Origin: Muriicola marianensis
GTDB taxonomy: Bacteria; Bacteroidota; Bacteroidia; Flavobacteriales; Flavobacteriaceae
NCBI RefSeq assembly: GCF_014638095.1
Contig: NZ_BMFH01000001.1
Span: 2,179,227 to 2,243,226 of the forward strand
Length of the DNA stretch: 64,000 nucleotides
Reading direction: 5' to 3'
Under the pieces are notes generated by a model. The model was not told where the DNA came from and did not search any database. It was given only the letters and a program-made list of their open reading frames with translations. The translations under genes were made by a program, and so were the position numbers. Positions 9,949 to 18,736 of this stretch are shown in pieces (the first letter of the stretch is position 1; each line of letters opens with the position of its first letter).

Positions 9949-9968
9949 TCGAATTCGAAACAAATATA
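9949..9968 (-). promoter_or_regulatory. Candidate susC promoter (-7 box TATATTTG) with adjoining 10-bp palindrome
   Basis: Read on the minus strand, 9968-9961 is TATATTTG, an exact match to the Bacteroidota -7 consensus TAnnTTTG. No clear -33 TTG was found at the usual distance. The palindrome TCGAATTCGA at 9949-9958 would overlap the start point. The resulting susC leader is about 200 nt, which is long but usual for susC genes. Confidence 0.5.
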
Positions 9969-10030
9969 ATAATTTTTCAATGCGAGCTTCGAAAATTATT
10001 GATTTTGACGCAGCTTCGCCAGTCTGAAAA

Positions 10031-10057
10031 GTGTTAAAAAAACGGTTTTTTTAACAC
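10031..10057. promoter_or_regulatory. 27-bp perfect palindrome upstream of lacI, probable autoregulatory operator
   Basis: GTGTTAAAAAAAC (10031-10043) and its exact reverse complement (10045-10057) flank a single G, giving two perfect 13-bp arms. The centre reads AAAAACGGTTTTT and shares AAAACGGTTT with the site at 9849-9864. It lies 46 bases before the lacI start, in the position of an upstream promoter element. It is probably where the LacI-family protein controls its own operon; this is inferred from position and symmetry. No T-run follows that would make it a terminator. Confidence 0.65.
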
Positions 10058-10103
10058 CGCTTTATGTACCTTTATTTTGAAGTCTAATTGACAGAAATTC
10101 CCA

Positions 10104-11138
10104 TTGAAGCGCAAAATCACCTTAAAGCACATTGCCAGAGAGCTGGATGTTTCTATATCTACCGTTTCAAAAGCACTCAAGAACAGTGAGGAAATAGGGC
10201 AGGATACTAAGGAGAAGATACAGGCTTTTGCAAGGCTTTACAATTACCGGCCGAACAATATCGCCATAAGCCTGAAGAACAAGAAGACCAAGAATATCGG
10301 GGTGATTATCCCGGATATTGTTCACCATTTCTTTACTACAGTATTCAGGGGGATCGAGCAGTACGCAAATGCCAAAGGCTACAATGTCATTGTTTGCGTC
10401 TCTGATGAATCCTTTGACAAGGAGGTGATCAATATGGAAATGCTCGCCAATGGAAGTATCGACGGATTTATCATGGCCCTGGCAGGGGAGACTCAGCTAA
10501 AGAATGATTACAACCACCTGAAGGAAGTGACTGAACAGGGCATTCCTTTGGTCTTGTTCGACAGGGTTACGGACGAGATCCATTGCGACAAGGTGATCAT
10601 CAACGATGAAGAAGCCGCATACCTGGCCGTAAAAAAGCTCATTGCATCCGGCCGCAAAAAGATCGCCCTCGTCACGACCGAGGGCTATCTGAATGTCAGT
10701 GCGAAAAGGACAGAAGGATATTACAGGGCACTTAGGGAGCATGGCCTGGAGGTTAAACCCGACCTGGTCCTTGAGTTGCCTTACCAGAAAGAAGACGACA
10801 AAAAGAGCGAGGCCTTCTTTAAAAACAGGTCGATGGATGCCGTACTTTGTGTAAACGAGATCTTTGCAGTAAAGTCAATGGGAATCGTGCAAAGGTTGGG
10901 AAAACGAGTTCCGGAAGATATCGCTTTTGTCGGATTTACAGACGGGATCCTTTCCCGCCTTTCGACCCCCACGTTGACCTCAGTAGACCAGCATGGGGAA
11001 CTCATGGGCGAGACCGCTGCCAGGATGCTTATTGAAAAGATCGAAAATGATCATGATCAGGAGGAGGAAGAGAGCTATGAGACCCAGATCATACGTGCCA
11101 CCCTGGTAGAACGCGAATCTACCCTGGGTCAGGTTTGA
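10104..11138 (+). CDS. LacI-family transcriptional regulator of the alpha-glucan locus
   Basis: A 344-residue regulator. The N-terminal helix-turn-helix (about residues 5-25: TLKHIARELDVSISTVSKALKN) and the hinge (YRPNNIAISLKN) are typical LacI family. They are followed by a periplasmic-binding-protein-like ligand domain (NIGVIIPDIVHHFF to about 335). The start is TTG at 10104, chosen because it gives the family's usual MKRKITLK opening and no ATG is available in frame nearby; a Shine-Dalgarno is not evident. It heads the run pgmB - GH65 - GH13 - GH13 and diverges from susCD. Its likely effector is a malto-oligosaccharide or a sugar phosphate, by context only. Confidence 0.93.
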   Translation: MKRKITLKHIARELDVSISTVSKALKNSEEIGQDTKEKIQAFARLYNYRPNNIAISLKNKKTKNIGVIIPDIVHHFFTTVFRGIEQYANAKGYNVIVCVSDESFDKEVINMEMLANGSIDGFIMALAGETQLKNDYNHLKEVTEQGIPLVLFDRVTDEIHCDKVIINDEEAAYLAVKKLIASGRKKIALVTTEGYLNVSAKRTEGYYRALREHGLEVKPDLVLELPYQKEDDKKSEAFFKNRSMDAVLCVNEIFAVKSMGIVQRLGKRVPEDIAFVGFTDGILSRLSTPTLTSVDQHGELMGETAARMLIEKIENDHDQEEEESYETQIIRATLVERESTLGQV

Positions 11139-11326
11139 TGGTGCTGATCCACTCTTCATTACATGATAACCTCTTCACCTGCCATCGTGTACCTGTTTTT
11201 AGTTTTTGAATCAAAGGCATCTCTTCCAGAATAGAGACATCTTTGTATATTGGCGGGAAATTTATTCGGGCTGCCGTACTTTCTACCGGGATAACGGATA
11301 TACATATAAATAAAAGGTGTTCTTAA

Positions 11327-11983
11327 ATGCATGACAAAGGATTTATATTCGACCTTGACGGAGTAATCGTCGATACCGCCAAATACCATTACCTGGCCTG
11401 GAAACACCTTGCAGATGAATTGGGAATACCTTTCACCGAGGAACAGAATGAACAATTCAAAGGGGTAAGCCGAAAGAGATGCCTGGAGATCCTCCTGGAA
11501 TGGGGAAACATGAAAGTGCCGCAGGAGCAATTCGATACCTGGCTGGCAGAGAAAAATGAGGACTATCTCGTTTACATAGACAAGATGACGGAAGATGAGG
11601 TACTGACGGATGTTCCCAAGGTGCTCAATTTCCTGAGAGAGCACAAGGTTCCCATGGGATTGGGATCAGCGAGCAAAAATGCCCGGCCCATATTGAAAAA
11701 AGTGGGACTTATTCCTTATTTTAACACCATTGTAGACGGTACGCAGGTCAGCAAGGCTAAACCCGACCCAGAGGTTTTTTTGATCGCTGCCAGGGAACTG
11801 AAGCTCCCACCGGAGAATTGTATCGTCTTTGAAGATGCCATTGCGGGGATCGAAGCTGCCAATATCGCTGGTATGACCAGTGTGGGTATTGGAGATAAAG
11901 ATGTGCTATCTGATGCCAGATATGTTTTTAAGGACTTTACCGAGATCGATCTCGACTTTATCAAAAAACTAGCAGAACTATAA
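11327..11983 (+). CDS. pgmB: beta-Phosphoglucomutase (HAD superfamily)
   Basis: This 218-residue HAD hydrolase-fold protein converts beta-glucose 1-phosphate to glucose 6-phosphate in the cytosol. It shows FDLDGVIVDT, with Asp9 as phosphoryl acceptor and Asp11 as general acid/base, which is the beta-PGM signature. Further motifs are the cap domain (about 15-90), LGSASKNA (motif II Ser), SKAKPDPEVF with the conserved Lys, and VFEDAIAGIEAA for magnesium binding. The length matches the family. An AAAAGG ribosome-binding site lies about 10 bases before ATG. It is 3 bases upstream of the GH65 phosphorylase gene, whose product is its substrate. Confidence 0.95.
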   Translation: MHDKGFIFDLDGVIVDTAKYHYLAWKHLADELGIPFTEEQNEQFKGVSRKRCLEILLEWGNMKVPQEQFDTWLAEKNEDYLVYIDKMTEDEVLTDVPKVLNFLREHKVPMGLGSASKNARPILKKVGLIPYFNTIVDGTQVSKAKPDPEVFLIAARELKLPPENCIVFEDAIAGIEAANIAGMTSVGIGDKDVLSDARYVFKDFTEIDLDFIKKLAEL

Positions 11984-11986
11984 TAT

Positions 11987-14296
11987 ATGAATCAGGATTA
12001 TATCGTACCAGACAACTGGTCAATCATAGAAGAAGGATTTGACAGGGAAAATGTGAAATCCTCGGAGAGTATTTTCAGCCTTGGGAACGGAGCCATGGGA
12101 CAACGGGCAAATTTTGAAGAACATTACTCGGGCCCGACATTTCAGGGAAGCTATATAGGCGGGGTCTACTATCCCGACAAGACCAAGGTAGGCTGGTGGA
12201 AAAACGGCTATCCGGAATATTTTGCCAAAGTGATCAACGCTCCCAGTTGGATCGGTATCCAAGTAATGGTAGACGGAGAGGCACTCGACCTTAATACGTG
12301 TTCCCGTGTGGATCAATTCCGAAGGGAACTGAATATGAAAGAGGGTTGGTACAAGCGCAGTTTTACAGCCACTCTGAAGAACAAAAAGACCATTGAGGTA
12401 AAGGTCACCCGTTTCCTGAGCATGGATCTGGATGAGGTAGGAGCAATCCGGTATGAGGTCACTCCGGTAGGAGACGATCTTACGATCACTTTTTCGCCCT
12501 ATCTGGACAGTGGGATCACCAATGAAGACAGCAACTGGGACGACAAGTTCTGGAATACTACAAAGGTTTCCTCTGAGGGGAACCAGGCCTTTATTGAGGC
12601 GCATACCATGAAGACCCATTTTGAGACATGTACCTTTATGGAATGTCAGCTGGAATACCAGGGCAAGACCCAGAGTAAACCCATGGGGACAGAAGAAAAG
12701 GAACTTTGGGTAGGCCATACGTATGAGCAAAAGGTAGATAAGGGCTCCACAGTCACCTTCTATAAGTTTGGAGGATACACCGTTTCCCGCAATCACAAGA
12801 ACGGCGATCTGGTCGGGGCTGCAAAAAAAGTACTTGACAAGGCGAGACAAAAAGGGTTCGACGGGCTTCTGGAGGCACAGAAAAAATCCTGGGCCGGAAT
12901 ATGGGAGATGAGCGATATTACTATCGGGGGTGATATCAAGGCCCAACAGGGAATCCGATTCAACATCTTCCAGTTGAACCAGACCTATACAGGGAAAGAC
13001 TCCAGGCTTAATATCGGCCCCAAAGGATTTACGGGTGAGAAATACGGGGGGAGTACCTACTGGGACACAGAAGCCTATTGTATCCCTTTCTACATGGCGA
13101 CCAAGGACCATCACGTAGCCAGGAACCTGCTTAAATACAGGTACAACCATTTGGAAAAGGCCATTGAGAACGCCAAGAAACTCGGCTTCAATAACGGGGC
13201 AGCACTTTATCCCATGGTAACGATGAACGGGGAGGAGTGCCACAATGAGTGGGAGATCACCTTTGAAGAAATTCACCGAAACGGGGCAATCGCCTTTGCG
13301 ATCTACAATTACTATCGTTATACGGGCGATTATTCCTATATCCCTGAAATGGGACTGGAAGTCCTGATCGGGATCGCCAGATTCTGGCATCAGCGTGCTA
13401 CCTTCTCAAAACAGAAGAACAAATACGTGATCCTAGGGGTTACCGGGCCTAATGAATACGAAAACAACGTCAGCAATAACTGGTATACCAACTATATTGC
13501 CCGTTGGTGTATCCAATACACCCTGGAGCAACTCGAGAAAGTCAAGACCGGCTACAAGGAAGACTATGACCGGATCACCGGGTATACCAAGCTGAAAAAG
13601 GCGGAAATGGAGGAGTGGAAAAAAGTGGCTGATAATATGTACTTCCCCTTTTCCGAGGAATTGGGTATCTATCTCCAGCAGGACGGCTTCCTCGACAAGG
13701 AGCTGGTGACCGTGGCAGATCTACCCAAGTCTCAAAGGCCCATCAACCAGAAATGGAGTTGGGACAGGATCCTCAGGTCGCCATACATCAAACAGGCTGA
13801 TGTCCTGCAGGGTTTCTATTTCTTTGAGGATCACTTTTCTATAGAGGATCTCGAGAAGCATTTTGATTTTTATGAACCTTTTACCGTTCACGAATCTTCT
13901 CTTTCGCCTTGTGTGCACAGTATACAGGCCGCGAAACTGGATCGCATGCAGCAGGCGTATCAGTTTTACCTGCGTACTTCCCGACTAGACCTGGACGATT
14001 ACAACAAAGAGGTGGAAGAAGGACTCCACATCACTTCCATGGCCGGTACCTGGATGAGTATCGTGGAAGGATTCGGAGGTATGAGAATTCGAAACGATAA
14101 ATTGTCTTTCCGACCAAGGATCCCGGAAGAGTGGGAGTCTTATTCCTTTAAGATCAATTTCAGGAACAGGATACTCAAGGTTCTAATCGATAAGAACGGG
14201 GCCCATTTTGAGCTGGAGGGCGACCATGAGATGTCGATCCGCCTCAACGGGGAGCGCCTCGTGTTAAAGCCAGTTTCCAAAACGGCTGCAAAATAA
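11987..14296 (+). CDS. Glycoside hydrolase family 65 phosphorylase, probably maltose phosphorylase
   Basis: A 769-residue GH65 enzyme with the family order: N-terminal beta-sandwich (about 1-280), linker, (alpha/alpha)6 barrel (about 310-690) and a small C-terminal sheet. The catalytic acid region GVTGPNEYENNVSNNWYTN places the general-acid Glu at residue 490. The phosphate-binding region falls near HESSLSPCVHS. Inverting phosphorolysis of maltose gives glucose and beta-glucose 1-phosphate, which the adjacent PgmB consumes. The family also includes trehalose, kojibiose and nigerose phosphorylases. Maltose is favoured here because of the surrounding alpha-amylase genes. No signal peptide is present, so it is cytosolic. 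The next ATG follows its TAA stop directly. Confidence 0.93.
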   Translation: MNQDYIVPDNWSIIEEGFDRENVKSSESIFSLGNGAMGQRANFEEHYSGPTFQGSYIGGVYYPDKTKVGWWKNGYPEYFAKVINAPSWIGIQVMVDGEALDLNTCSRVDQFRRELNMKEGWYKRSFTATLKNKKTIEVKVTRFLSMDLDEVGAIRYEVTPVGDDLTITFSPYLDSGITNEDSNWDDKFWNTTKVSSEGNQAFIEAHTMKTHFETCTFMECQLEYQGKTQSKPMGTEEKELWVGHTYEQKVDKGSTVTFYKFGGYTVSRNHKNGDLVGAAKKVLDKARQKGFDGLLEAQKKSWAGIWEMSDITIGGDIKAQQGIRFNIFQLNQTYTGKDSRLNIGPKGFTGEKYGGSTYWDTEAYCIPFYMATKDHHVARNLLKYRYNHLEKAIENAKKLGFNNGAALYPMVTMNGEECHNEWEITFEEIHRNGAIAFAIYNYYRYTGDYSYIPEMGLEVLIGIARFWHQRATFSKQKNKYVILGVTGPNEYENNVSNNWYTNYIARWCIQYTLEQLEKVKTGYKEDYDRITGYTKLKKAEMEEWKKVADNMYFPFSEELGIYLQQDGFLDKELVTVADLPKSQRPINQKWSWDRILRSPYIKQADVLQGFYFFEDHFSIEDLEKHFDFYEPFTVHESSLSPCVHSIQAAKLDRMQQAYQFYLRTSRLDLDDYNKEVEEGLHITSMAGTWMSIVEGFGGMRIRNDKLSFRPRIPEEWESYSFKINFRNRILKVLIDKNGAHFELEGDHEMSIRLNGERLVLKPVSKTAAK

Positions 14297-16204
14297 ATGT
14301 GTACTCAGGGGTCTGCTTGGCGCAAGGGTTATTGGCCTCTGCCCCTGTGTCTTTTTATTTCATTATCCATCTTCCTGATGACTATTAATGTGGCACATGC
14401 CCAGATAGAACGTGTTGAACCTCCAAACTGGTGGGTGGGGTTTAAGGATAACTCCCTGCAGTTGATGGTTAAAGGTGAAGGGATAGGAGCCTATTCCGCA
14501 GCCGTAAGGGGAGATGGGATCACGCTTGAGGCGAGCCACGGTGCAGACAGCCCCAATTATATCTTTCTCGACCTGTCGATTTCCCGAGATGCATCTCCCG
14601 GTGAGATTCACCTGGTTTTCTCAAAAGCCGGAAAACCAGATATCACTTTTTCATATCCCATCAAAGAAAGAATATTCAAACCGGAGGAATACGTCGGATT
14701 CTCAAGTGAGGATGCTATCTATCTAATCACGCCCGATCGCTTCGCCAATGGGGATACTTCTAATGATATCGACCCTTCCCTGCAGGAGAAGAAGATCAAC
14801 CGTAAGGACGATTACGCCCGTCATGGGGGTGATATCCGGGGGATGATAGACCACCTGGATTATATTGCCGACCTCGGTTTTACGGCCATTTGGCCCAGTC
14901 CACTTTTGATCAACGACATGCCGAGGGAATCATACCACGGTTATGCCATAACGGACTACTACAGAGTAGACCCCAGGTTTGGCACTTTGGACGAATATAA
15001 AGAGCTGGTCAGCAAGGCCAGGGCAATGGGGATCAAGGTGATCATGGACCAGGTGAACAACCACTGCGGCTTGGCCCACTGGTGGATGAAAGATCTGCCT
15101 TTTACGGATTGGATCCATTATCAGGAAGGTTTTGAAGAGGGAAAAGATATTACGGTGACCAACCACAGGCGCACGGTGAACCAGGATATGTACGCTTCAG
15201 ACCACGACAGGGAACTCATGGACAATGGCTGGTTCGTGCCCTCCATGCCCGATCTGAACCAGGATAATCCATTCCTGGCGAAATACCTGATACAGAACAG
15301 CCTGTGGTGGATAGAAACCCTTGGCCTTGGAGGGATCAGGCAGGATACCTATCCCTACCCGGAAAAACACTTTATGGCGAGATGGGCCGAGAGGATCATG
15401 ACAGAATACCCTTCATTTTCTATTGTGGGAGAGGAGTGGAGTTATAATCCCCTGGTGGTAGGCTACTGGCAGAGGGGTGCCCAAAACCGTGATGGTTATG
15501 AATCACACCTGCGGTGTACCATGGATTTCCCACTGCAACAAACACTGGTCGATGCCCTTAAGGAAGAAGAGGACTGGAATACCGGCCTTATTAAATTGTA
15601 CGAAGGACTGGCCAATGATTTCCATTACGCCTCCCCTGAGGACATGATGCTCTTCGGCGATAACCACGATATGGACCGCCTTTTTACGCAGCTCAAAGAG
15701 GATGAGGTTCTGACCAGAATGGCCCTGGCCTTTATCATGGTAGCGCCGCGAATTCCACAGGTGTACTACGGCACGGAGATCCTGATGGAGAATTCTGACA
15801 AACCCGGTGACCACGGCCTGATCAGAACGGACTTTCCCGGAGGCTGGCAGAATGACCGGATAAATGCCTTTACGGGGAAAGGGCTGGATCTCAAAAAAAA
15901 GCATATGCAGGAATTCGTCAGGAAGCTGGCGCATTTCAGGAAAGGACAGAAGGCTATCCACCACGGCGGGACCAAACACTTTAGCCCGGAAAACGGGGTG
16001 TACGTGTTGTTTCGGTATTTGGAAGACAAGATGGTCATGCTGATTCTCAACAAGAATGACAAGCCTATCACCCTGCCCCTGGGGAGATTCGCTGAAATGA
16101 ACATCAGCGGGAAGCAGTTCACAGACGTCTTCAAAGACAGGAATTTTGAGCTTGGAAGGGAATTAGTCCTGGAAGAAAAAGGGGTTCTGCTGTTAACTAA
16201 TTAG
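14297..16204 (+). CDS. GH13 neopullulanase/cyclomaltodextrinase-like alpha-amylase (SusA-type)
   Basis: A 635-residue secreted amylase with a signal peptide ending near NVAHAQ, and then an N-terminal immunoglobulin-like cyclomaltodextrinase N domain (about 38-125). The GH13 barrel follows. Motif I is DQVNNHCG. The nucleophile region is GGIRQDTYP (Asp350), the acid/base is VGEEW (Glu379) and the stabiliser is GDNHDMD (Asp458). The C-terminal beta domain ends at about 635. Lack of a lipobox suggests a soluble periplasmic enzyme that trims imported malto-oligosaccharides, as SusA does in Bacteroides. It begins immediately at the GH65 stop (TAAATG), so translation is coupled. Periplasmic placement is inferred. 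Confidence 0.93.
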   Translation: MCTQGSAWRKGYWPLPLCLFISLSIFLMTINVAHAQIERVEPPNWWVGFKDNSLQLMVKGEGIGAYSAAVRGDGITLEASHGADSPNYIFLDLSISRDASPGEIHLVFSKAGKPDITFSYPIKERIFKPEEYVGFSSEDAIYLITPDRFANGDTSNDIDPSLQEKKINRKDDYARHGGDIRGMIDHLDYIADLGFTAIWPSPLLINDMPRESYHGYAITDYYRVDPRFGTLDEYKELVSKARAMGIKVIMDQVNNHCGLAHWWMKDLPFTDWIHYQEGFEEGKDITVTNHRRTVNQDMYASDHDRELMDNGWFVPSMPDLNQDNPFLAKYLIQNSLWWIETLGLGGIRQDTYPYPEKHFMARWAERIMTEYPSFSIVGEEWSYNPLVVGYWQRGAQNRDGYESHLRCTMDFPLQQTLVDALKEEEDWNTGLIKLYEGLANDFHYASPEDMMLFGDNHDMDRLFTQLKEDEVLTRMALAFIMVAPRIPQVYYGTEILMENSDKPGDHGLIRTDFPGGWQNDRINAFTGKGLDLKKKHMQEFVRKLAHFRKGQKAIHHGGTKHFSPENGVYVLFRYLEDKMVMLILNKNDKPITLPLGRFAEMNISGKQFTDVFKDRNFELGRELVLEEKGVLLLTN

Positions 16205-16210
16205 AGATTG

Positions 16211-18097
16211 ATGAAAAAGTGTGGGTCCTTAATTATCATTGTCATCTTGCTGCTGTTGAGTTGCATGGGAGGGCATGAAAAGGACACAAAAAGTAATGAT
16301 AGAAACCAAATGAAGAGACAAGGAAAGATCGTGATCTATCAGGTATTCACCAGGTTGTTCGGGAATACTGAGACGAACAACAAACCCTGGGGGACCCTTC
16401 AGGAAAATGGTGTCGGGAAATTTGCCGACTTTACTCCCGCTGCCTTAAAGGAGATCAGGGACCTGGGGATCACCCATATATGGTACACCGGGGTTCCTCA
16501 CCATGCCCTTGTCACAGACTATACCGCCTATGGGATCACAAATGACGACCCGGATGTGATCAAGGGAAGGGCTGGTTCGCCCTACGCGGTCAAGGATTAT
16601 TACAACGTGAACCCCGATCTGGCTGTGGATCCTGCAAACAGGCTGGAGGAGTTCAGGCAGTTGATCGACCGAACCCATAAAGCAGGGATGAAGGTGATCA
16701 TCGATATTGTGCCCAATCACGTGGCACGGCATTACGAAGGTTCTTCCACTCCTGAGGGGAAGGAGCCTTTCGGTGCCTCGGATGATACTACTGTGGAATA
16801 TGCCAGGGACAACAATTTTTACTACATCCCCGGGACACCTTTTCAGGTACCCGAATGGAGGGATGGATATCAGCCCCTGGGAGGAGACCCGCATCCACTG
16901 GTTGACCATTTCTTTGATGAGAATCCGGCCAAATGGACGGGGAATGGATCCCGCCTGGCCCAACCGGATTTCAATGACTGGTATGAGACCGTAAAGATCA
17001 ATTATGGGGTCAGGCCGGATGGCACCTATGATTTCGAAAGATTGCCCGAAGATGCAGGTTCCAAAACACATGAACAACACTTCGAATTCTGGAAAGACAA
17101 AACGGTTCCCGATTCGTGGATCAAATTCAGGCACATCGCCCTGTACTGGTTGGATCTCGGGGTGGATGGTTTTCGATTTGATATGGCCGAGATGGTCCCA
17201 GTGGAATTCTGGAGTTACCTCAATTCCCATATCAAGGAGAAAAACAGGGAAGCGCTGTTACTGGCCGAGGTGTACAACCCTTCCCTTTACCGTGATTACA
17301 TTTTCAAGGGTAAAATGGATTACCTCTATGACAAGGTGGAGTTGTACGACAGCCTGAAGCATATCATGCAGGGTCACGGCTGGACGGACCATATCCCGGT
17401 GGTGCAAAAGGGCCTTATGGATATAGAGCACCATATGCTGCATTTCCTGGAAAACCATGATGAGCAGCGGATCGCCAGCCCGGAATTTGCCGGGGATGCC
17501 AGGAGGGGAATGCCGGCCATGGTGGTTTCCGCTACGCTCAGTACTTCCCCCACTATGGTCTATTTTGGGCAGGAAGTGGGCGAGCCCGGAGCCGAAAATG
17601 CAGGATTCGGAAGTCCATCCAGGACATCGATCTTCGATTATATAGGGGTGCCCCACCATCAGCGATGGGTGAATGAAAAGGCCTTTGACGGAGGTCAATT
17701 ATCGGGGGAAGAAAAGGAGTTGCGGGATTTTTACAAACGCCTCCTCAACCTGACCATCAGCAGTGAGGCCCTGATGGGAGCTTACGAGGATATCCATTAT
17801 TTCAACAGGGATCACACGCCAGGGTACGACTACAGAGTACATTCCTTTGTACGCTGGAAAGATGGTCAGCGGTGGCTGGTCCTGGTCAATTTTGACGCGG
17901 AGCGTTCTTATGATCTCGAGATGAAGATCCCGCCATCAGTGGTTAATGCATGGGAACTGAAAGAAGGAAATACCTATCAACTTTCAGACCGCCTCTATGA
18001 GAACACAGAGGTAGAACTGAAAATAGAAAAGGGACAGGGCCTTTTTAAGATCGGCCTTGCCCCTTTGCAATCCTATATTCTTGAACTGAGGGATTGA
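16211..18097 (+). CDS. GH13 alpha-amylase lipoprotein (probable surface amylase)
   Basis: A 628-residue GH13 enzyme. ATG at 16211 is preferred over the TTG three bases earlier. The signal ends in the lipobox LLSC, predicting lipidation and probable surface exposure. Motifs: DIVPNHVARH (I), GVDGFRFDMAE with nucleophile Asp324 (II), LLAEVYNP with acid/base Glu353 (III), and FLENHDEQR with Asp417 (IV). The C-terminal beta domain is present. It is separate in sequence from the preceding GH13 and would make the first cuts in extracellular alpha-glucan for SusCD uptake, by analogy with SusG; it lacks an obvious separate starch-binding module. It is the last gene of the lacI operon. Confidence 0.92.
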   Translation: MKKCGSLIIIVILLLLSCMGGHEKDTKSNDRNQMKRQGKIVIYQVFTRLFGNTETNNKPWGTLQENGVGKFADFTPAALKEIRDLGITHIWYTGVPHHALVTDYTAYGITNDDPDVIKGRAGSPYAVKDYYNVNPDLAVDPANRLEEFRQLIDRTHKAGMKVIIDIVPNHVARHYEGSSTPEGKEPFGASDDTTVEYARDNNFYYIPGTPFQVPEWRDGYQPLGGDPHPLVDHFFDENPAKWTGNGSRLAQPDFNDWYETVKINYGVRPDGTYDFERLPEDAGSKTHEQHFEFWKDKTVPDSWIKFRHIALYWLDLGVDGFRFDMAEMVPVEFWSYLNSHIKEKNREALLLAEVYNPSLYRDYIFKGKMDYLYDKVELYDSLKHIMQGHGWTDHIPVVQKGLMDIEHHMLHFLENHDEQRIASPEFAGDARRGMPAMVVSATLSTSPTMVYFGQEVGEPGAENAGFGSPSRTSIFDYIGVPHHQRWVNEKAFDGGQLSGEEKELRDFYKRLLNLTISSEALMGAYEDIHYFNRDHTPGYDYRVHSFVRWKDGQRWLVLVNFDAERSYDLEMKIPPSVVNAWELKEGNTYQLSDRLYENTEVELKIEKGQGLFKIGLAPLQSYILELRD

Positions 18098-18115
18098 GTT
18101 GTCCTCTAGACTGAA

Positions 18116-18544
18116 TTACGCATGTCCTTCTTTAGGTTGTGTCGACTTGTACATAATGCCGATCACGGCTCCTATGATCCCGTAGTAGACGATGTCGAGA
18201 ACGGCTTCAACAAGATGGCCTGTCAAATCCATGAATTCTGAGGTGGCATACCAAAGCAGCCCCATTCCTAGGCCTACAAAGACACCGATCCAGATCCCGA
18301 ACTGAAATCCGCCCCCAAAACTGTGATAGCCTCTGGCCCATTTGTCGTAAATGGTGCTCAGGGCGAAGGCGGCAATGAGGTTAGAGAGGACCAGAATCGG
18401 GAAATCCGGTTCTTCCTTCATCGCATCGGTTAGGGTGTGACCCTCAAAAAAATCCACTGTTGCCACGCCCCATATCAGGAAGCCCAGCACGAACATGGCC
18501 ACGGCAGCTACTACGGTGGCCAGAAGATTTTGTTTTGTAAACAT
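18116..18544 (-). CDS. Small four-helix membrane protein, unknown function
   Basis: A 142-residue inner-membrane protein with about four hydrophobic segments (about 8-30, 48-66, 78-100 and 115-135), a polar EGHTLTDAMKEEPDF loop after helix 1, and a short charged C tail. I recognise no enzyme motif. A TATCTTTG -7 box stands about 30 bases upstream on the same strand. It is convergent with the GH13 operon and divergent from the glycerophosphodiesterase gene; neither neighbour suggests its role. Confidence 0.7.
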   Translation of the reverse strand: MFTKQNLLATVVAAVAMFVLGFLIWGVATVDFFEGHTLTDAMKEEPDFPILVLSNLIAAFALSTIYDKWARGYHSFGGGFQFGIWIGVFVGLGMGLLWYATSEFMDLTGHLVEAVLDIVYYGIIGAVIGIMYKSTQPKEGHA

Positions 18545-18575
18545 AGTTTTGTTTGTTAATGGGTTGTTGTAATCC

Positions 18576-18583
18576 CAAAGATA
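18576..18583 (-). promoter_or_regulatory. -7 promoter box (TATCTTTG) for the 142-residue membrane protein
   Basis: On the minus strand 18583-18576 reads TATCTTTG, an exact TAnnTTTG match about 30 bases from the ATG. The leader would be about 25 nt. A -33 TTG at the right distance is not clear. Confidence 0.5.
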
Positions 18584-18707
18584 TCAAATAATAAATACGA
18601 TAAATGAAAATAATTATGATAAAAAACGATTAAAACTCAACTAATACCTTAAAATAATACGGACTACAATAATTAATTCTCATCAAAACATTTTTGCCTG
18701 CAAATTG

Positions 18708-18715
18708 TATTTTTG
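18708..18715 (+). promoter_or_regulatory. -7 promoter box (TATTTTTG) for the glycerophosphodiesterase gene
   Basis: TATTTTTG matches TAnnTTTG and lies 21 bases before the chosen ATG at 18737. A TTTG at 18693-18696 is too close to be a standard -33 element. The box overlaps an in-frame TTG at 18713, which argues against that TTG as start. Confidence 0.5.
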
Positions 18716-18736
18716 GGTAAAAGAAAGGGAATAGAA

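Noticed and set aside
12020-13390. Long open frame (456 codons) antisense to the GH65 gene
   Set aside because: It lies wholly within the well-supported GH65 gene, has no family motifs and is explained by codon bias on the opposite strand.
16445-17230. Antisense open frame of 261 codons within the second GH13 gene
   Set aside because: Shadow of the GH13 gene; no ribosome-binding site and no recognisable domain.
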